A DNA stretch of 64,000 bases from Desulfitobacterium hafniense DCB-2 (GTDB taxonomy: Bacteria > Bacillota > Desulfitobacteriia > Desulfitobacteriales > Desulfitobacteriaceae): the NCBI RefSeq assembly GCF_000021925.1, contig NC_011830.1:4127001-4191000 (forward strand), given 5' to 3'. Below the pieces are notes generated by a model. It had not been told where the DNA came from, ran no database searches, and worked only from the letters and a program-made list of their open reading frames with translations. Shown here piece after piece: positions 1 through 8,859 of this stretch (its first letter is position 1; each line of letters opens with the position of its first letter). The position numbers and the translations under genes were made by a program.

Positions 1-981
1 TTCCGTCTCAGCGGCGAACCCCACCAGAAACTGGTTTTCTTTCTTCCTGCCGCATTCCGCCAGGATATCGGGATTGGGCACAAGTTCCAGAGCAAGATTT
101 GTCCCAGCTTTTTTGATTTTCTGCTCAGCACTGACCGCGGGCCGGTAATCGGCAACTGCTGCGGCTTTGACCACAATATCCATCCGGGCAAATTCGCCCA
201 TGACCGCAGCATGCATTTCCTGAGCTGTCATAATATTGATTCGCCTTACTCCCGGCGGGGTGGGCAGTTCATTGGGCGCAGAGACAAGGATTGTTTCCGC
301 ACCGGCCTCCCTTAAGGCTTCAGCCACGGCAAAGCCCATCCTGCCTGAAGAACGGTTGCCGAGATAGCGGACCGGGTCAAGGGGTTCCTGGGTTCCCCCG
401 GCAGTGACCAAGGCTTTCTTGCCCGCCAACACTCCTGAGGCGGCAAAAAAACTCTGCAAAGCCTCCACAAGTTCCTGAGGCTCACTCATACGACCGTCGC
501 CATCGGTGCCGCAGGCCTGAAAGCCGGCAGCCGGTCCCAGAATGCGTACGGAACGTTCCCGGAGCCGCTTCAGGTTCTCCTGGGTGGCTGGATGATGATA
601 CATATGATGATTCATGGCCGGAGCCACAAAGATAGGGGCCTGCGTGGCCAGCAGGACAGTGGAGAGAAAATCGTCGGCAAGGCCCACGGTCATTTTGGCC
701 AATAGATTAGCCGTAGCCGGGGCAACCAATACGGCATCGACGGCTTCCGCCAGGGCGATATGCTCAACATTCCACACCTTAGGCTCCTCGAACATGTCCA
801 CATAGACCGGGTTAGCCGAAAGAGTCCTCAGGGTTAAGGGGGCAATAAATTCAGTGGCCCCCTTAGTCATCGCCACATAGACGATGGCGCCCTGCTTGCG
901 GAGGCGGCTCACCACATCCGCAGCTTTATAAGCCGCAATACCACCCGTGACGCCTATGAGGAGTTTCTTACCCCGCAACAT
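1..981 (-). CDS. coaBC: CoaBC bifunctional phosphopantothenoylcysteine decarboxylase/synthase (partial)
   Basis: Coenzyme A synthesis: the N-terminal CoaC flavoprotein decarboxylates phosphopantothenoylcysteine, and the C-terminal CoaB domain joins phosphopantothenate to cysteine. The frame opens MLRGKKLLIGVTGGIAAYKA, the flavoprotein signature, and continues with a PAMNHHMYHHPATQENL-type segment and a CoaB segment containing TAGGTQEPLDPVRYLGNRSS. The 327 codons visible are open to the window edge, so the C-terminus of a roughly 400-residue protein is missing. Its ATG overlaps the rpoZ stop as TAATG, so the two are probably translationally coupled. Last gene seen in the yicC-remA-gmk-rpoZ-coaBC run. 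Identity is very secure. Confidence 0.95.
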   Translation of the reverse strand, partial: MLRGKKLLIGVTGGIAAYKAADVVSRLRKQGAIVYVAMTKGATEFIAPLTLRTLSANPVYVDMFEEPKVWNVEHIALAEAVDAVLVAPATANLLAKMTVGLADDFLSTVLLATQAPIFVAPAMNHHMYHHPATQENLKRLRERSVRILGPAAGFQACGTDGDGRMSEPQELVEALQSFFAASGVLAGKKALVTAGGTQEPLDPVRYLGNRSSGRMGFAVAEALREAGAETILVSAPNELPTPPGVRRINIMTAQEMHAAVMGEFARMDIVVKAAAVADYRPAVSAEQKIKKAGTNLALELVPNPDILAECGRKKENQFLVGFAAETE

Positions 982-1187
982 TATTTAATTCCTTCACGGG
1001 TTAATTCAAAATGATATTTCCCTTTGGCGATTTCATCAAAAGCAAGGCTTACCGGTTTGGAACCGCGGTAATTCACTTCAAACTCCGGATCCTCCATGAG
1101 GGTACGGGCCCGTTTCGCCGCCGCCAGCACCAAGGTATATTTACTGTCCACTTTGCTCAACAAAATATCGAGGGAAGGCTGTTTCAT
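981..1187 (-). CDS. rpoZ: RNA polymerase omega subunit
   Basis: Small subunit that helps assemble and stabilise RNA polymerase. The 68-residue product begins MKQPSLDILLSKVDSKYTLV and has the family's conserved KRAR motif followed by acidic and basic residues. A longer in-frame reading exists upstream, but the ATG at 1187 follows a GGGGGTG ribosome site by a few bases and matches the family start. It lies directly after gmk in the usual Firmicute order gmk-rpoZ-coaBC, and its stop overlaps the coaBC start. Confidence 0.95.
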   Translation of the reverse strand: MKQPSLDILLSKVDSKYTLVLAAAKRARTLMEDPEFEVNYRGSKPVSLAFDEIAKGKYHFELTREGIK

Positions 1188-1189
1188 GA

Positions 1190-1792
1190 TTACACCCCCT
1201 GAAATACATAAGGTTTTCTTTTCACACGGCATTTCTCAGCCAGCAGAATGCTCTTTAATTTGTCTACTGCCAGAGGAATTTCATCATTGACGACCACATA
1301 ATCATACTCGCTCACATATTCCAGTTCCCGAGCGGCAGTCTGCAGCCGTTTTTGAATCACTTCCTCGGATTCGGTGCCCCGTTTATGGATGCGCTGGGAA
1401 AGTTCATCCATGGAGGGCGGCACGACAAAAATAAACACTCCCTGGGGGAAACGCTGCTTGACTTGTAAAGCTCCCTGAATTTCAATCTCCAGAATGACAT
1501 CATTCCCGGCTTGAATGGCCTGCTCCACAGCGAACTGGGGAGTTCCGTAATAGTTACCGCAAAACTCTGCCCATTCCAAAAGTTGATCCTGTTCGATCAT
1601 GGTTTGAAATTCTTCCCGGCTACGGAAATAATAATGCAATCCATCCACTTCACCAGGACGGGGCTGGCGTGTCGTGGCCGACACGGAATACTTTACCTGA
1701 GGCAGCTGTCTCAGCAGTTCCTGGCAAAGGGTTCCTTTTCCCGCCCCGGAAGGACCGGATAGAACAATCAATAAGCCATGATTTTGTTCCAC
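1190..1792 (-). CDS. gmk: Guanylate kinase
   Basis: Phosphorylates GMP to GDP with ATP in purine salvage and synthesis; cytosolic. The P-loop GPSGAGKGTL lies near the N-terminus, followed by the GMP-binding segment SVSATTRQPRPGEVDGLHYY. The open frame extends about 39 codons further upstream, but that part overlaps remA. The GTG at 1792 follows GGGGAGGA at good spacing and gives a 200-residue protein, the usual length. Only 13 bases separate it from remA, so the two are co-transcribed. Confidence 0.95.
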   Translation of the reverse strand: MEQNHGLLIVLSGPSGAGKGTLCQELLRQLPQVKYSVSATTRQPRPGEVDGLHYYFRSREEFQTMIEQDQLLEWAEFCGNYYGTPQFAVEQAIQAGNDVILEIEIQGALQVKQRFPQGVFIFVVPPSMDELSQRIHKRGTESEEVIQKRLQTAARELEYVSEYDYVVVNDEIPLAVDKLKSILLAEKCRVKRKPYVFQGV

Positions 1793-1805
1793 TCTTGTCC
1801 TCCCC

Positions 1806-2081
1806 TTAATCAGCTGGGTCTTCGGCAGTGTTGCTGGCTTCTTTCGCGGAGAGGCGATGGGCAACGGTTTCTGGTTGAACTGCCGACAGAATGACGTGAT
1901 GGCTGTCACAGATAATCACGGCCCGGGTTCTGCGGCCATAGGTGGCATCGATCAGCATTCCTGCGTCCCGTGCTTCCTGGATAATCCGCTTGATGGGAGC
2001 TGATTCCGGGCTGACAATGGAGATAATGCGATTGGCGGATACGATATTGCCAAACCCAATGTTAATCAATTTAATGTCCAA
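1806..2081 (-). CDS. remA: RemA family DNA-binding regulator (DUF370)
   Basis: 91 residues beginning [20 protein letters not shown], the hallmark of RemA/DUF370. In Bacillus subtilis RemA binds DNA as an oligomeric ring and activates extracellular-matrix genes. Its position between yicC and gmk is conserved across Firmicutes. The C-terminal tail (about residues 70-91) is polar and longer than in short homologues. The family call rests on the N-terminal motif and gene order; the target genes in this organism are unknown. Confidence 0.92.
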
Positions 2082-2096
2082 AACTTAACCCTCCAA

Positions 2097-2978
2097 TTAT
2101 TCCAGATTTTGAACTTGTTCCCGAATTTTCTCTAATTCGCTTTTCATCTGAACGACATGCTGAGTAATGCTTAAATTATTAGCCTTCGAGCCAATGGTAT
2201 TGATCTCCCGGTTCATTTCCTGAACCAGAAAATCCAGCTTGCGCCCGACGGGTTCAGAGCTTTGCAGAGCTTCCCGGCCTTGGTCAATATGGCTCTGCAG
2301 ACGAACCAATTCTTCGGTAATGGATGCTCTGTCTGCAAAAAAAGCCACTTCATTGGCCAGGCGAGCTTCATCGAGAATGGCCTTATCTCCCAGAAGGACC
2401 TCTATCCTCTCCTGTAAGCGGGTTTGATAATCTATAACGATGCTGTCGGTATAACCTGCTATTTCATCTTTAGCCAGCATGATGGTATGTAAACGGTGCA
2501 AAAGATCTGCCGCTAAGCCTTCCCCTTCCACCTGCCGCATGGCTGTGAAGCCATTCAAAGCCTCGGCTACGGCACGGCTCAAGGGTTCCCAAATCAGTTC
2601 CAGATCAATATCCGTATCCTCTAGGTCAAAAACCTCGGGCAAGGCAGCTAAACGGTAAATATCCGTCTCATAGGTTGTATTGAGGGCTAAAGCGAGTTCC
2701 TTCAGTGTCTTATCATACGACAGGGCTAAATCTTTGTCAACCTTCACCAATCTCTTTTTTTCTTCGGTTTCCTTCACATTAACATAGACATCAATACGTC
2801 CGCGGTTGATTTTGCTTTGCAGGATTTTGCGTATTCTATCTTCTAAACTATTCAGATGGCGGGGCATCCGTACCGACGTCTCGAAAAAGCGATGATTGAC
2901 CGCTTTCAGCTCGATGGTGAATTGGTAACCGTAACCGGAGGCTTCCCCCCTGCCAAACCCTGTCATACTGTTTGCCAT
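2097..2978 (-). CDS. yicC: YicC family endoribonuclease / RNase adaptor-like protein
   Basis: 293 residues opening MANSMTGFGRGEASGYGYQF, the universal YicC start, and ending with the conserved FLVQEMNREINTIGSKAN motif of the C-terminal DUF1732 domain. Members of this family have been linked to small-RNA turnover in Enterobacteria and to RNA endonuclease activity; the exact role in Firmicutes is less certain. First gene of the minus-strand run leading to coaBC; the operon promoter should lie in the upstream AT-rich sequence. Confidence 0.92.
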   Translation of the reverse strand: MANSMTGFGRGEASGYGYQFTIELKAVNHRFFETSVRMPRHLNSLEDRIRKILQSKINRGRIDVYVNVKETEEKKRLVKVDKDLALSYDKTLKELALALNTTYETDIYRLAALPEVFDLEDTDIDLELIWEPLSRAVAEALNGFTAMRQVEGEGLAADLLHRLHTIMLAKDEIAGYTDSIVIDYQTRLQERIEVLLGDKAILDEARLANEVAFFADRASITEELVRLQSHIDQGREALQSSEPVGRKLDFLVQEMNREINTIGSKANNLSITQHVVQMKSELEKIREQVQNLE

Positions 2979-3360
2979 GCTCTGACCAACTTTCTTTTTT
3001 AAGTTTTTAATTTATTATAGCGATTAATGTTCAAAAAAACAATTTAAGTTGATTTTGACTTGGATAATGGCTTGTTATGGATACATTATTTGTATGCTGT
3101 GAAGGTACGCAGATGAAGTTGAAATTCTGTCTGAAGCAAGTTTCCTTCTATAAATATAAGCAAGCAACAGGTAAAGAAATAAAGGAGAGTAAAGAAATAA
3201 AGACCGTATAACAACAGACTTTGTCACAGTCATTATACAGCCCTAGCTTTACCATTTTAAGATAGTATATCATACTATGAACTATAACGCAGGTGATTCT
3301 GTGACTTTTTCCCCCGCCAAGGAGCACCTCACCCTTTGCCAATCTACCTATAAAAAGTTC
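2979..3360. other. AT-rich intergenic region
   Basis: No gene supported. The segment separates yicC from the convergent-side terminator of the large activase gene. It should hold the yicC promoter. A 75-codon frame here has no family resemblance and no ribosome site. Confidence 0.6.
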
Positions 3361-3394
3361 GTGCCAAATTCCCAAGCGCTTGGGAATTTGGCAC
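3361..3394 (-). terminator. Perfect 34-bp palindrome, intrinsic terminator
   Basis: Two perfectly complementary 17-bp arms with no loop bases (left arm GTGCCAAATTCCCAAGC). It lies 6 bp beyond the stop of the 1343-residue activase gene, and on the minus strand is followed by GAACTTTTTA, so it reads as a terminator for that gene. Confidence 0.8.
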
Positions 3395-3399
3395 AGGTT

Positions 3400-6300
3400 T
3401 CAATCTTTCTTTCTCTCCATATAATACAGAAAAGAATGGAGTCTGTCTTTCATGGTGGCAACACCTGATTCATCAAAGCCCAGTCTTAAAACCAGGCCAT
3501 CCTCCTCACCCGCCAGCAAGTGCAGCACGGTCTGGGCATTTTCATAGAGGGAAGCCACTTCGATACAGGGAATCCCCTGCCTTTGCCAGTCCATGGTTTT
3601 GCCCCGGCGATAGCGGCCATTGGCTCCGGCGAAATCAGGAATAAGGTCATCCGCACTGGCTAAGAGATCAGCAAAGCTGGGGGCAAAAGGGGTATTTTCC
3701 CCTAAAGCAGCGGAGAGCCGCTCCATTTGTGAGATATATCCGGCCACCACTCCCCGCTCCTTTTTGTTCTCACAGCGGGTGTGCCACAGAAAACACAAGT
3801 ATTCACTCAGGGGCATCGTGGCAATCTTTTTGCCCTTTTTCTCAACTTCTTTAAATAGTTCACCATTTAAATAGGCATTGTAGAGCACATAGGGTTCCCC
3901 CAGGACGGCTATCTTCCCAGCTTCCGGCTTTAGAGCCCGAACATCCCAGAGAGCCTGAATATCCTGAACATCCTGAAGCTCCTGAAGATCCCGGAGATCC
4001 CGAGCAACCTCATGGGCGGCCTCCAGCAAATCCTCCACGGATAGGGAAGCAAGGCTCTTCAGTCTTTGGCGAAGATCTTCTCTGGCTGCCGCGGGGGCGG
4101 CCAGAATTAAATCCCCGGCCAGGATGCTGATAAAAAGCTGGGGGCATAAAGACGATTGAAAAGGCAAGGTTTCCAGGGTGGGGGAAATAATCGCGACGTG
4201 GTCCATATTCTCTCTGGCCAGGATATCGTAAATCACCCGGCTGTAGAGTCCGTCGATCTCTCCCCCTTCTGTGGCGGGGAGAATCACTTGCATCTTTTCC
4301 TGATCCTGAGCTTTGTGCAGCACATCCCCCAGCAGAGCCGTAAAGGATAAATATTCCTTGGCCAGGGTTTTGCTTTTGCCCAGATTAAGGCTGGAGACCG
4401 TGGTTGGCGGGAGCTCATGCCCCTCATAGCCATTCCTCTTCAGCGTATCCCCCAGCAAATCGGCATAAGGATACAGATGGGGAAAATAGACCGGCACACC
4501 CTGCTCAGGAGTTTTTCTCAAGGAAACTTCCCGCCTGGGCAGATCCTTGAGGAAATCCCGTTTCACTTCCCCGGGGGCAGGCCGATGCTCAAGGGTGTTG
4601 ATAAAGGCTTCAATGCGGGTTATGACTCCCACCTTGGAATAGTGTTCATCTACTTCAATATTCAGGTAAGGCTTATCTCCCATCTCCTGCCGGAAAAGAT
4701 GGGAAATCATCGTATCCGGGCCGCAGCCATGGTTATTAAGGTAGACTGCATAAAGATTGGGATGGTTCCTGATAATTTTGGCGCCACCGATAATGTGCTG
4801 GCCAAAAGGCCAATAGAGGTTCTCATACTCATGGGACAGATCCAGGTCATGACCGGGAAGATGTCCCAAAGTGATGACCTTATACCCTCTTTTGATGAAC
4901 TCCTGGGGTATGCCCATATTGAGCACCGGATCGCTGATGCCATAGTTCCTGGTCATGATGACGATGACTTTTTCCTGATCCGGCAGAGAGTCCAGCAGTT
5001 CCCGGCCGGCCTTTTCCACCTGAGCGGTGTACCTGCGCACCCCCATGGCTCCTTCCGCCAGGGCTTTGACACAAAAGGGCTTCATTTTTCCCAAAGAAGT
5101 GCCGATCTCAATCATGGCTCCTGCCATGGCCGGCTTGCCGTAATCAAGGTTGAAGACAGGGTTGAGGAGCTGAATCCCCTTGTCTGCCAGTTTCAAGGTT
5201 TTAAAGACAAATTCCGGAGCCTTTTGCATATAGACACAGCTATAATTGTGATGTACCCTGGAGGTTTCATGTTTCATGGTCAGGATGCTGGGCAGGAAAA
5301 TATAATCCACCCCTTTTTCCGCCAGTTCCGCCATATGACCGTAGATTAGTTTGACAGGATAGCAGGTTTCCGCCTGGGCATAGTTTTGGGCCAGAGCAAT
5401 GGTCTTTTCATTACTTTCATCAGACAAAAGGACATTGAAGCCCAGGGACTCAAAGAAACCTTTGATCATGGGGAAGAATTTATGGACCACCAAAACATAG
5501 GGAACCCCGATGGTTTTCTTCTTCGGATCAATCCTTCCGGTATAATCCCCCAGCAGCATCTTTTTGGCCTCAGCGAAGTAGTTATGATGGCTAAAGTCGT
5601 TATGATGGCTAAAGTCGTTATGATGGCTGCTGAGACTGATTTCCAACCTTTCGGCCTTGTCTTGCGCGGACTTGACCTTATTCTGCGGGGACAAGTCAAA
5701 CCCTTGGAAGCGGCTGGGGCTTAAGCCCATACTTTCACCGGCCAGCAGAGCTACTCCATAGGCTCCGCTTACCGAGAAACAGGGAGACACCTGAACCCTA
5801 TCCCCAAAGATCCCCTGGAAAGCGGCCACTACCGACGGGTTATAGCAAACTCCTCCCTGGAGAACGATCTCTTGGCCCACGGGCTTGTTCCCTACCACCT
5901 TATGGAGATAGTTGCGGATGACGGAGTGGCATAACCCTGCCAAAATATCCGGTTTCTCCTCACCGTTGGCCAGGGCCGCCCCGATATTGCTTTCGATAAA
6001 TACGGTGCAGCGTTCCCCCAGATCCAGAGGGGACTGAGCTTTTAAGGCGATCCCCCCATACTCTTCAATGGGGATGCCCAGGCGCAAGGCCTGTTCCTCG
6101 ATGAAGGACCCGGTTCCCGCCGCACAGATCTTATTCATCTGAAAGTCGCTGACTTCTCCCCTCTCCAGGGAAATATATTTGGAGTCCTGCCCCCCGATCT
6201 CAAAGACGGTATCCGCATGAGGGTTGACTTTCAGAGCGGCTTTGGCCTGAGCGGTGATTTCATCCTTAATCGTATCGGCCCCGATCATTTCCCCGATTAA

Positions 6301-7431
6301 ATGACGTCCCGAACCGGTTACTCCTACGGCATCTATGATCAGTCTGCTTCCCAATCGTTGGCCAAGAGAGGCCAGGCCTTCCCGGACCACCCTTTGGGGA
6401 TCCCCCTGGGTTCTCAGGTATTGAAAATCAAGGAGACGGCCCTCCCCATCGGCGACCACCAGGTTCGTGCTTGTGGAGCCCACATCGATACCGAGGACGC
6501 AATGGGTCCCTTCCGCAATTTCCTGACATTGGGGATCCTCGGTCCTCGTCCCCTCCCTGAGAGCAAGAGGGCTAAGCCGGGGCAGAGAGGTTCCCAGTTT
6601 GACCTGAGCCTCTGTCCTGTGGAAGGCATGGATCAGCTTAGAGGCGGGCACCAGGAGTTGGTTGGCCAAGGCATACCGGGCTGCTCCCACAGCCTGGACA
6701 AAAATCAGATCTTCGTCGGCGATTAACTCCTCATCGGTTAAGCCGAAAACATCCTTTACTCCTTGAATGACTCCTTTGTTCTTAAGGATTCCACCGCACA
6801 AAGCCAAGGGCTTTTCGATGGGCATCCCTTTGACGATGGTGGCTTTAAAGTTTTTGACGGCAGCATAGCATAACCCTAAAAGAATGTCGGCAACAGGCAC
6901 CCCTTCCTGTTGCCGGTGGATCATATCTGTTTTGGCGAAGACAGAGCAGCGGCCCGATAGTCTGGGAACTCCTTGGGCCTTTTCGATGATGGGGGAATAA
7001 TCTTCAAGCTCAAGGCCTAGGCGGCGCATCTGATCCTCGAAAAAAGACCCTGTGCCCCCGGCGCAGCTCTCATTAACTCCATACAAGGGCAAGGTATGGC
7101 CGGAAAGCCTGGTTAAATACCGGGCATTTTGGGAGCCCATTTCCATCGCGGATTTCGCCTGGGGGCAGAGAACTTTCAGGCCCAATTCAAGGGCAGGAAT
7201 ATCACTTACCTGACCAAACTCATCCCCCAGAACCTTGCCGTAGACTCCGGTCAGTGCCCCATACAGATGTTCTTCAGGATAGATTTCAGTCATTTCTTTA
7301 AGAATCCCGGCTGCCGCCACAAGGGCTTTTCCCCCATGGAGTTCATATCTCCTATACAGTATGGTTTGGGTTTCGGAAAGCAGGACAACTTTTACCGAAA
7401 CATTCCCTATGTCTATCCCTACACTATACAT
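3400..7431 (-). CDS. Fused 2-hydroxyacyl-CoA dehydratase activase-like protein (two ATPase domains plus DUF2229 region)
   Basis: 1343 residues. It has two BadF/BadG/BcrA/BcrD-type ATPase domains: the first carries ESCAGGTGSF near residue 121, the second GIDVGSTSTNL near 320 and ICAAGTGSF further on. These motifs coordinate a [4Fe-4S] cluster at the dimer interface and ATP in HgdC-like activases. The rest matches the DUF2229/dehydratase-component architecture (GVPYVLVVHKFFPMIKGFF, then ETCYPVKLIYGH). By family, such proteins couple ATP hydrolysis to low-potential electron transfer; the acceptor here is unknown. Start ATG follows GAGGAGAG. A linker near residues 600-615 holds an SHHNDF tandem repeat, and a later linker repeats Leu-Gln/Asp-Val units. 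The gene sits alone, with two cupins upstream. Confidence 0.85.
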   Translation of the reverse strand: MYSVGIDIGNVSVKVVLLSETQTILYRRYELHGGKALVAAAGILKEMTEIYPEEHLYGALTGVYGKVLGDEFGQVSDIPALELGLKVLCPQAKSAMEMGSQNARYLTRLSGHTLPLYGVNESCAGGTGSFFEDQMRRLGLELEDYSPIIEKAQGVPRLSGRCSVFAKTDMIHRQQEGVPVADILLGLCYAAVKNFKATIVKGMPIEKPLALCGGILKNKGVIQGVKDVFGLTDEELIADEDLIFVQAVGAARYALANQLLVPASKLIHAFHRTEAQVKLGTSLPRLSPLALREGTRTEDPQCQEIAEGTHCVLGIDVGSTSTNLVVADGEGRLLDFQYLRTQGDPQRVVREGLASLGQRLGSRLIIDAVGVTGSGRHLIGEMIGADTIKDEITAQAKAALKVNPHADTVFEIGGQDSKYISLERGEVSDFQMNKICAAGTGSFIEEQALRLGIPIEEYGGIALKAQSPLDLGERCTVFIESNIGAALANGEEKPDILAGLCHSVIRNYLHKVVGNKPVGQEIVLQGGVCYNPSVVAAFQGIFGDRVQVSPCFSVSGAYGVALLAGESMGLSPSRFQGFDLSPQNKVKSAQDKAERLEISLSSHHNDFSHHNDFSHHNYFAEAKKMLLGDYTGRIDPKKKTIGVPYVLVVHKFFPMIKGFFESLGFNVLLSDESNEKTIALAQNYAQAETCYPVKLIYGHMAELAEKGVDYIFLPSILTMKHETSRVHHNYSCVYMQKAPEFVFKTLKLADKGIQLLNPVFNLDYGKPAMAGAMIEIGTSLGKMKPFCVKALAEGAMGVRRYTAQVEKAGRELLDSLPDQEKVIVIMTRNYGISDPVLNMGIPQEFIKRGYKVITLGHLPGHDLDLSHEYENLYWPFGQHIIGGAKIIRNHPNLYAVYLNNHGCGPDTMISHLFRQEMGDKPYLNIEVDEHYSKVGVITRIEAFINTLEHRPAPGEVKRDFLKDLPRREVSLRKTPEQGVPVYFPHLYPYADLLGDTLKRNGYEGHELPPTTVSSLNLGKSKTLAKEYLSFTALLGDVLHKAQDQEKMQVILPATEGGEIDGLYSRVIYDILARENMDHVAIISPTLETLPFQSSLCPQLFISILAGDLILAAPAAAREDLRQRLKSLASLSVEDLLEAAHEVARDLRDLQELQDVQDIQALWDVRALKPEAGKIAVLGEPYVLYNAYLNGELFKEVEKKGKKIATMPLSEYLCFLWHTRCENKKERGVVAGYISQMERLSAALGENTPFAPSFADLLASADDLIPDFAGANGRYRRGKTMDWQRQGIPCIEVASLYENAQTVLHLLAGEEDGLVLRLGFDESGVATMKDRLHSFLYYMERKKD
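5581..5629 (-). repeat. In-frame 18-bp tandem repeat in the activase linker
   Basis: Two full 18-bp units (plus strand GTTATGATGGCTAAAGTC) and a 12-13 bp partial third. They encode repeated Ser-His-His-Asn-Asp-Phe. The repeat sits between the second ATPase domain and the DUF2229 region, where length change should be tolerated. Confidence 0.9.
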
Positions 7432-7465
7432 CTTCTATCTCTCCTCAATTTCGTGGCCTTATGGG

Positions 7466-7807
7466 TTAGGAATTCTTAACCACTGTCAGCAGCATCTTAA
7501 AGGAGGTTATGGACTGTACGGCATGGGGAATTCCGGCCGGCATAACAATCCCTTCCCCTGCTTTAAGCCGGTAGCGGGTCTCGTCGATGGTGATTTCCGC
7601 TTCTCCATCCATAATATAGGCCATGGCATCCCCGGGGGCCGCATGAGTGCTCACGCCCTCCCCTTCGGCAAAGGCCAGAATGGTCAGGCCCACGCCGGGT
7701 TTTTGAGCAAGGGTCAAACTGGCTACTTTGCCTGGTTCGTATGCAACCAAGTCCAGAAGCTTAAAAGGGGCGGAGTGCTCAATATTTTTAATAAGTTTTT
7801 CAGTCAT
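7466..7807 (-). CDS. Small cupin-domain protein
   Basis: 113-residue single-domain cupin. The first cupin motif is around STHAAPGDAMAYIMDGE, and the second around AGEGIVMPAGIPHAV, which keeps the Pro-x-x-x-Pro-His-x pattern. Start follows AGGAGAG. It is 2 bp from an equally long cupin upstream and resembles it (VLSMALAQ versus SLTLAQKPG segments), so the pair looks like a tandem duplication. The substrate is unknown; such stand-alone cupins are often metal-dependent sensors, isomerases or dioxygenases. Confidence 0.8.
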   Translation of the reverse strand: MTEKLIKNIEHSAPFKLLDLVAYEPGKVASLTLAQKPGVGLTILAFAEGEGVSTHAAPGDAMAYIMDGEAEITIDETRYRLKAGEGIVMPAGIPHAVQSITSFKMLLTVVKNS

Positions 7808-7809
7808 GT

Positions 7810-8151
7810 TTATCTCTCCTCATCGATCAATGTTATCTGCAGCATTTTAAACCGGCCTTTGCCCGCTATGGCATGGATTTTGTGAGCCGGAACCATCAAC
7901 ACATCCTCAGGGACTAAATCAATTTTTTGATCGTCAAAGGTGATGACGGCTTCACCCTGGAGGATAAGATACAGGGTATCGCCGAAATACTCCTCTTCAC
8001 TGACGGATTCCCCGTCTGCGAAACTAAATAAACTGATTTGAACACGGTCGCTCTGAGCAAGAGCCATGCTGAGCACTTGGTTTTCACGGGCTTCGATCAA
8101 CGAAGCCAGGGGTAGGGGCCGCTCCTGGGGCAAATTCTTCAGCCTTGCCAT
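7810..8151 (-). CDS. Small cupin-domain protein (tandem paralogue)
   Basis: 113-residue cupin, same length as its neighbour. It has a DGESVSEEEYFGDTLYLILQGEA segment and VPEDVLMVPAHKIHAI as second motif. Where many cupins have His-x-His, the first motif has Glu-rich residues, so metal binding is uncertain. A strong AGGAGGG site precedes the ATG. It lies between the ABC transporter operon and the second cupin and is probably co-transcribed with both. Confidence 0.8.
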   Translation of the reverse strand: MARLKNLPQERPLPLASLIEARENQVLSMALAQSDRVQISLFSFADGESVSEEEYFGDTLYLILQGEAVITFDDQKIDLVPEDVLMVPAHKIHAIAGKGRFKMLQITLIDEER

Positions 8152-8172
8152 TTTTCTCCCTCCTTAATTTGC

Positions 8173-8859
8173 TTAATTGGTGATTGCCGCAATAATCTCC
8201 CGCCGGATGTCCGTCAGCTCAGGTGAACCCGGATCCCTTCCTTCTTGTCCCGGCAGCATAAATTCTTTGCTGATTTCACTGGGCCTGGGGGATAAGACGA
8301 TGATCCGGCTGGCAATGGTTAGGGCATCATCAATCTCATGGGTAATAAACAGCACTCCTTGTTTATGCTTTTGCCAAACTTTTAAGAGCAGATGGAGCAT
8401 TTCCCTGCGCAAGCAATAATCAAGCCCCTGAAAGGGTTCGTCCATCAGGAGCAGATGGCTTTCATAATAAAAAGAGCGGGCGATTCCACAGCGTTTTTTC
8501 ATACCTCCGGAGAGCTGGGCGGGATAATAGGTCTCAAACCCGCTTAAACCCACCGTATCAATCAATTCCTGAATCACGGACCGATTCTCCTTGTCCCTGA
8601 CCAGCCGGATGTTGTCCCAGACGGTCCGCCAAGGCAGGAGCCGGTCATCCTGGAAGACATAGGCCATGGCGTCCGACCCTCCGGAAAGAGCTCCCTCATC
8701 GGGTTTTTGGATTCCGGCGATAATATTGAGCAGGGTGGATTTTCCGCAGCCTGATGGTCCGATTAAAGCAACGATTTCACCATCTTCCACAGTGAAACTT
8801 ACCTTGTTAAGGACCGGGAGAGTGCCGAAGGATTTACTGATCTCATGGAGTTGCAGCAT
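8173..8859 (-). CDS. ABC transporter ATP-binding protein (SsuB/TauB-like)
   Basis: About 228 residues from MLQLHEISKSFG. Walker A is GPSGCGKSTL, the signature is LSGGMKKR, and Walker B is LLLMDEPFQGLD, followed by an FITHEIDD switch region. It energises a nitrate/sulfonate/taurine-class importer. The frame extends 35 codons further upstream, but that part overlaps the permease; the ATG at 8859 has an AGGAAGG site and overlaps the permease gene end by only 17 bases. The substrate cannot be read from sequence. Confidence 0.9.
   Translation of the reverse strand: MLQLHEISKSFGTLPVLNKVSFTVEDGEIVALIGPSGCGKSTLLNIIAGIQKPDEGALSGGSDAMAYVFQDDRLLPWRTVWDNIRLVRDKENRSVIQELIDTVGLSGFETYYPAQLSGGMKKRCGIARSFYYESHLLLMDEPFQGLDYCLRREMLHLLLKVWQKHKQGVLFITHEIDDALTIASRIIVLSPRPSEISKEFMLPGQEGRDPGSPELTDIRREIIAAITN

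Noticed and set aside
3148..3375. 75-codon minus-strand frame
   Set aside because: No ribosome site or family motif; overlaps the terminator region.
4417..5349. 310-codon plus-strand frame
   Set aside because: It is antisense to the activase gene, has no family resemblance, and follows from the codon bias of the real gene.
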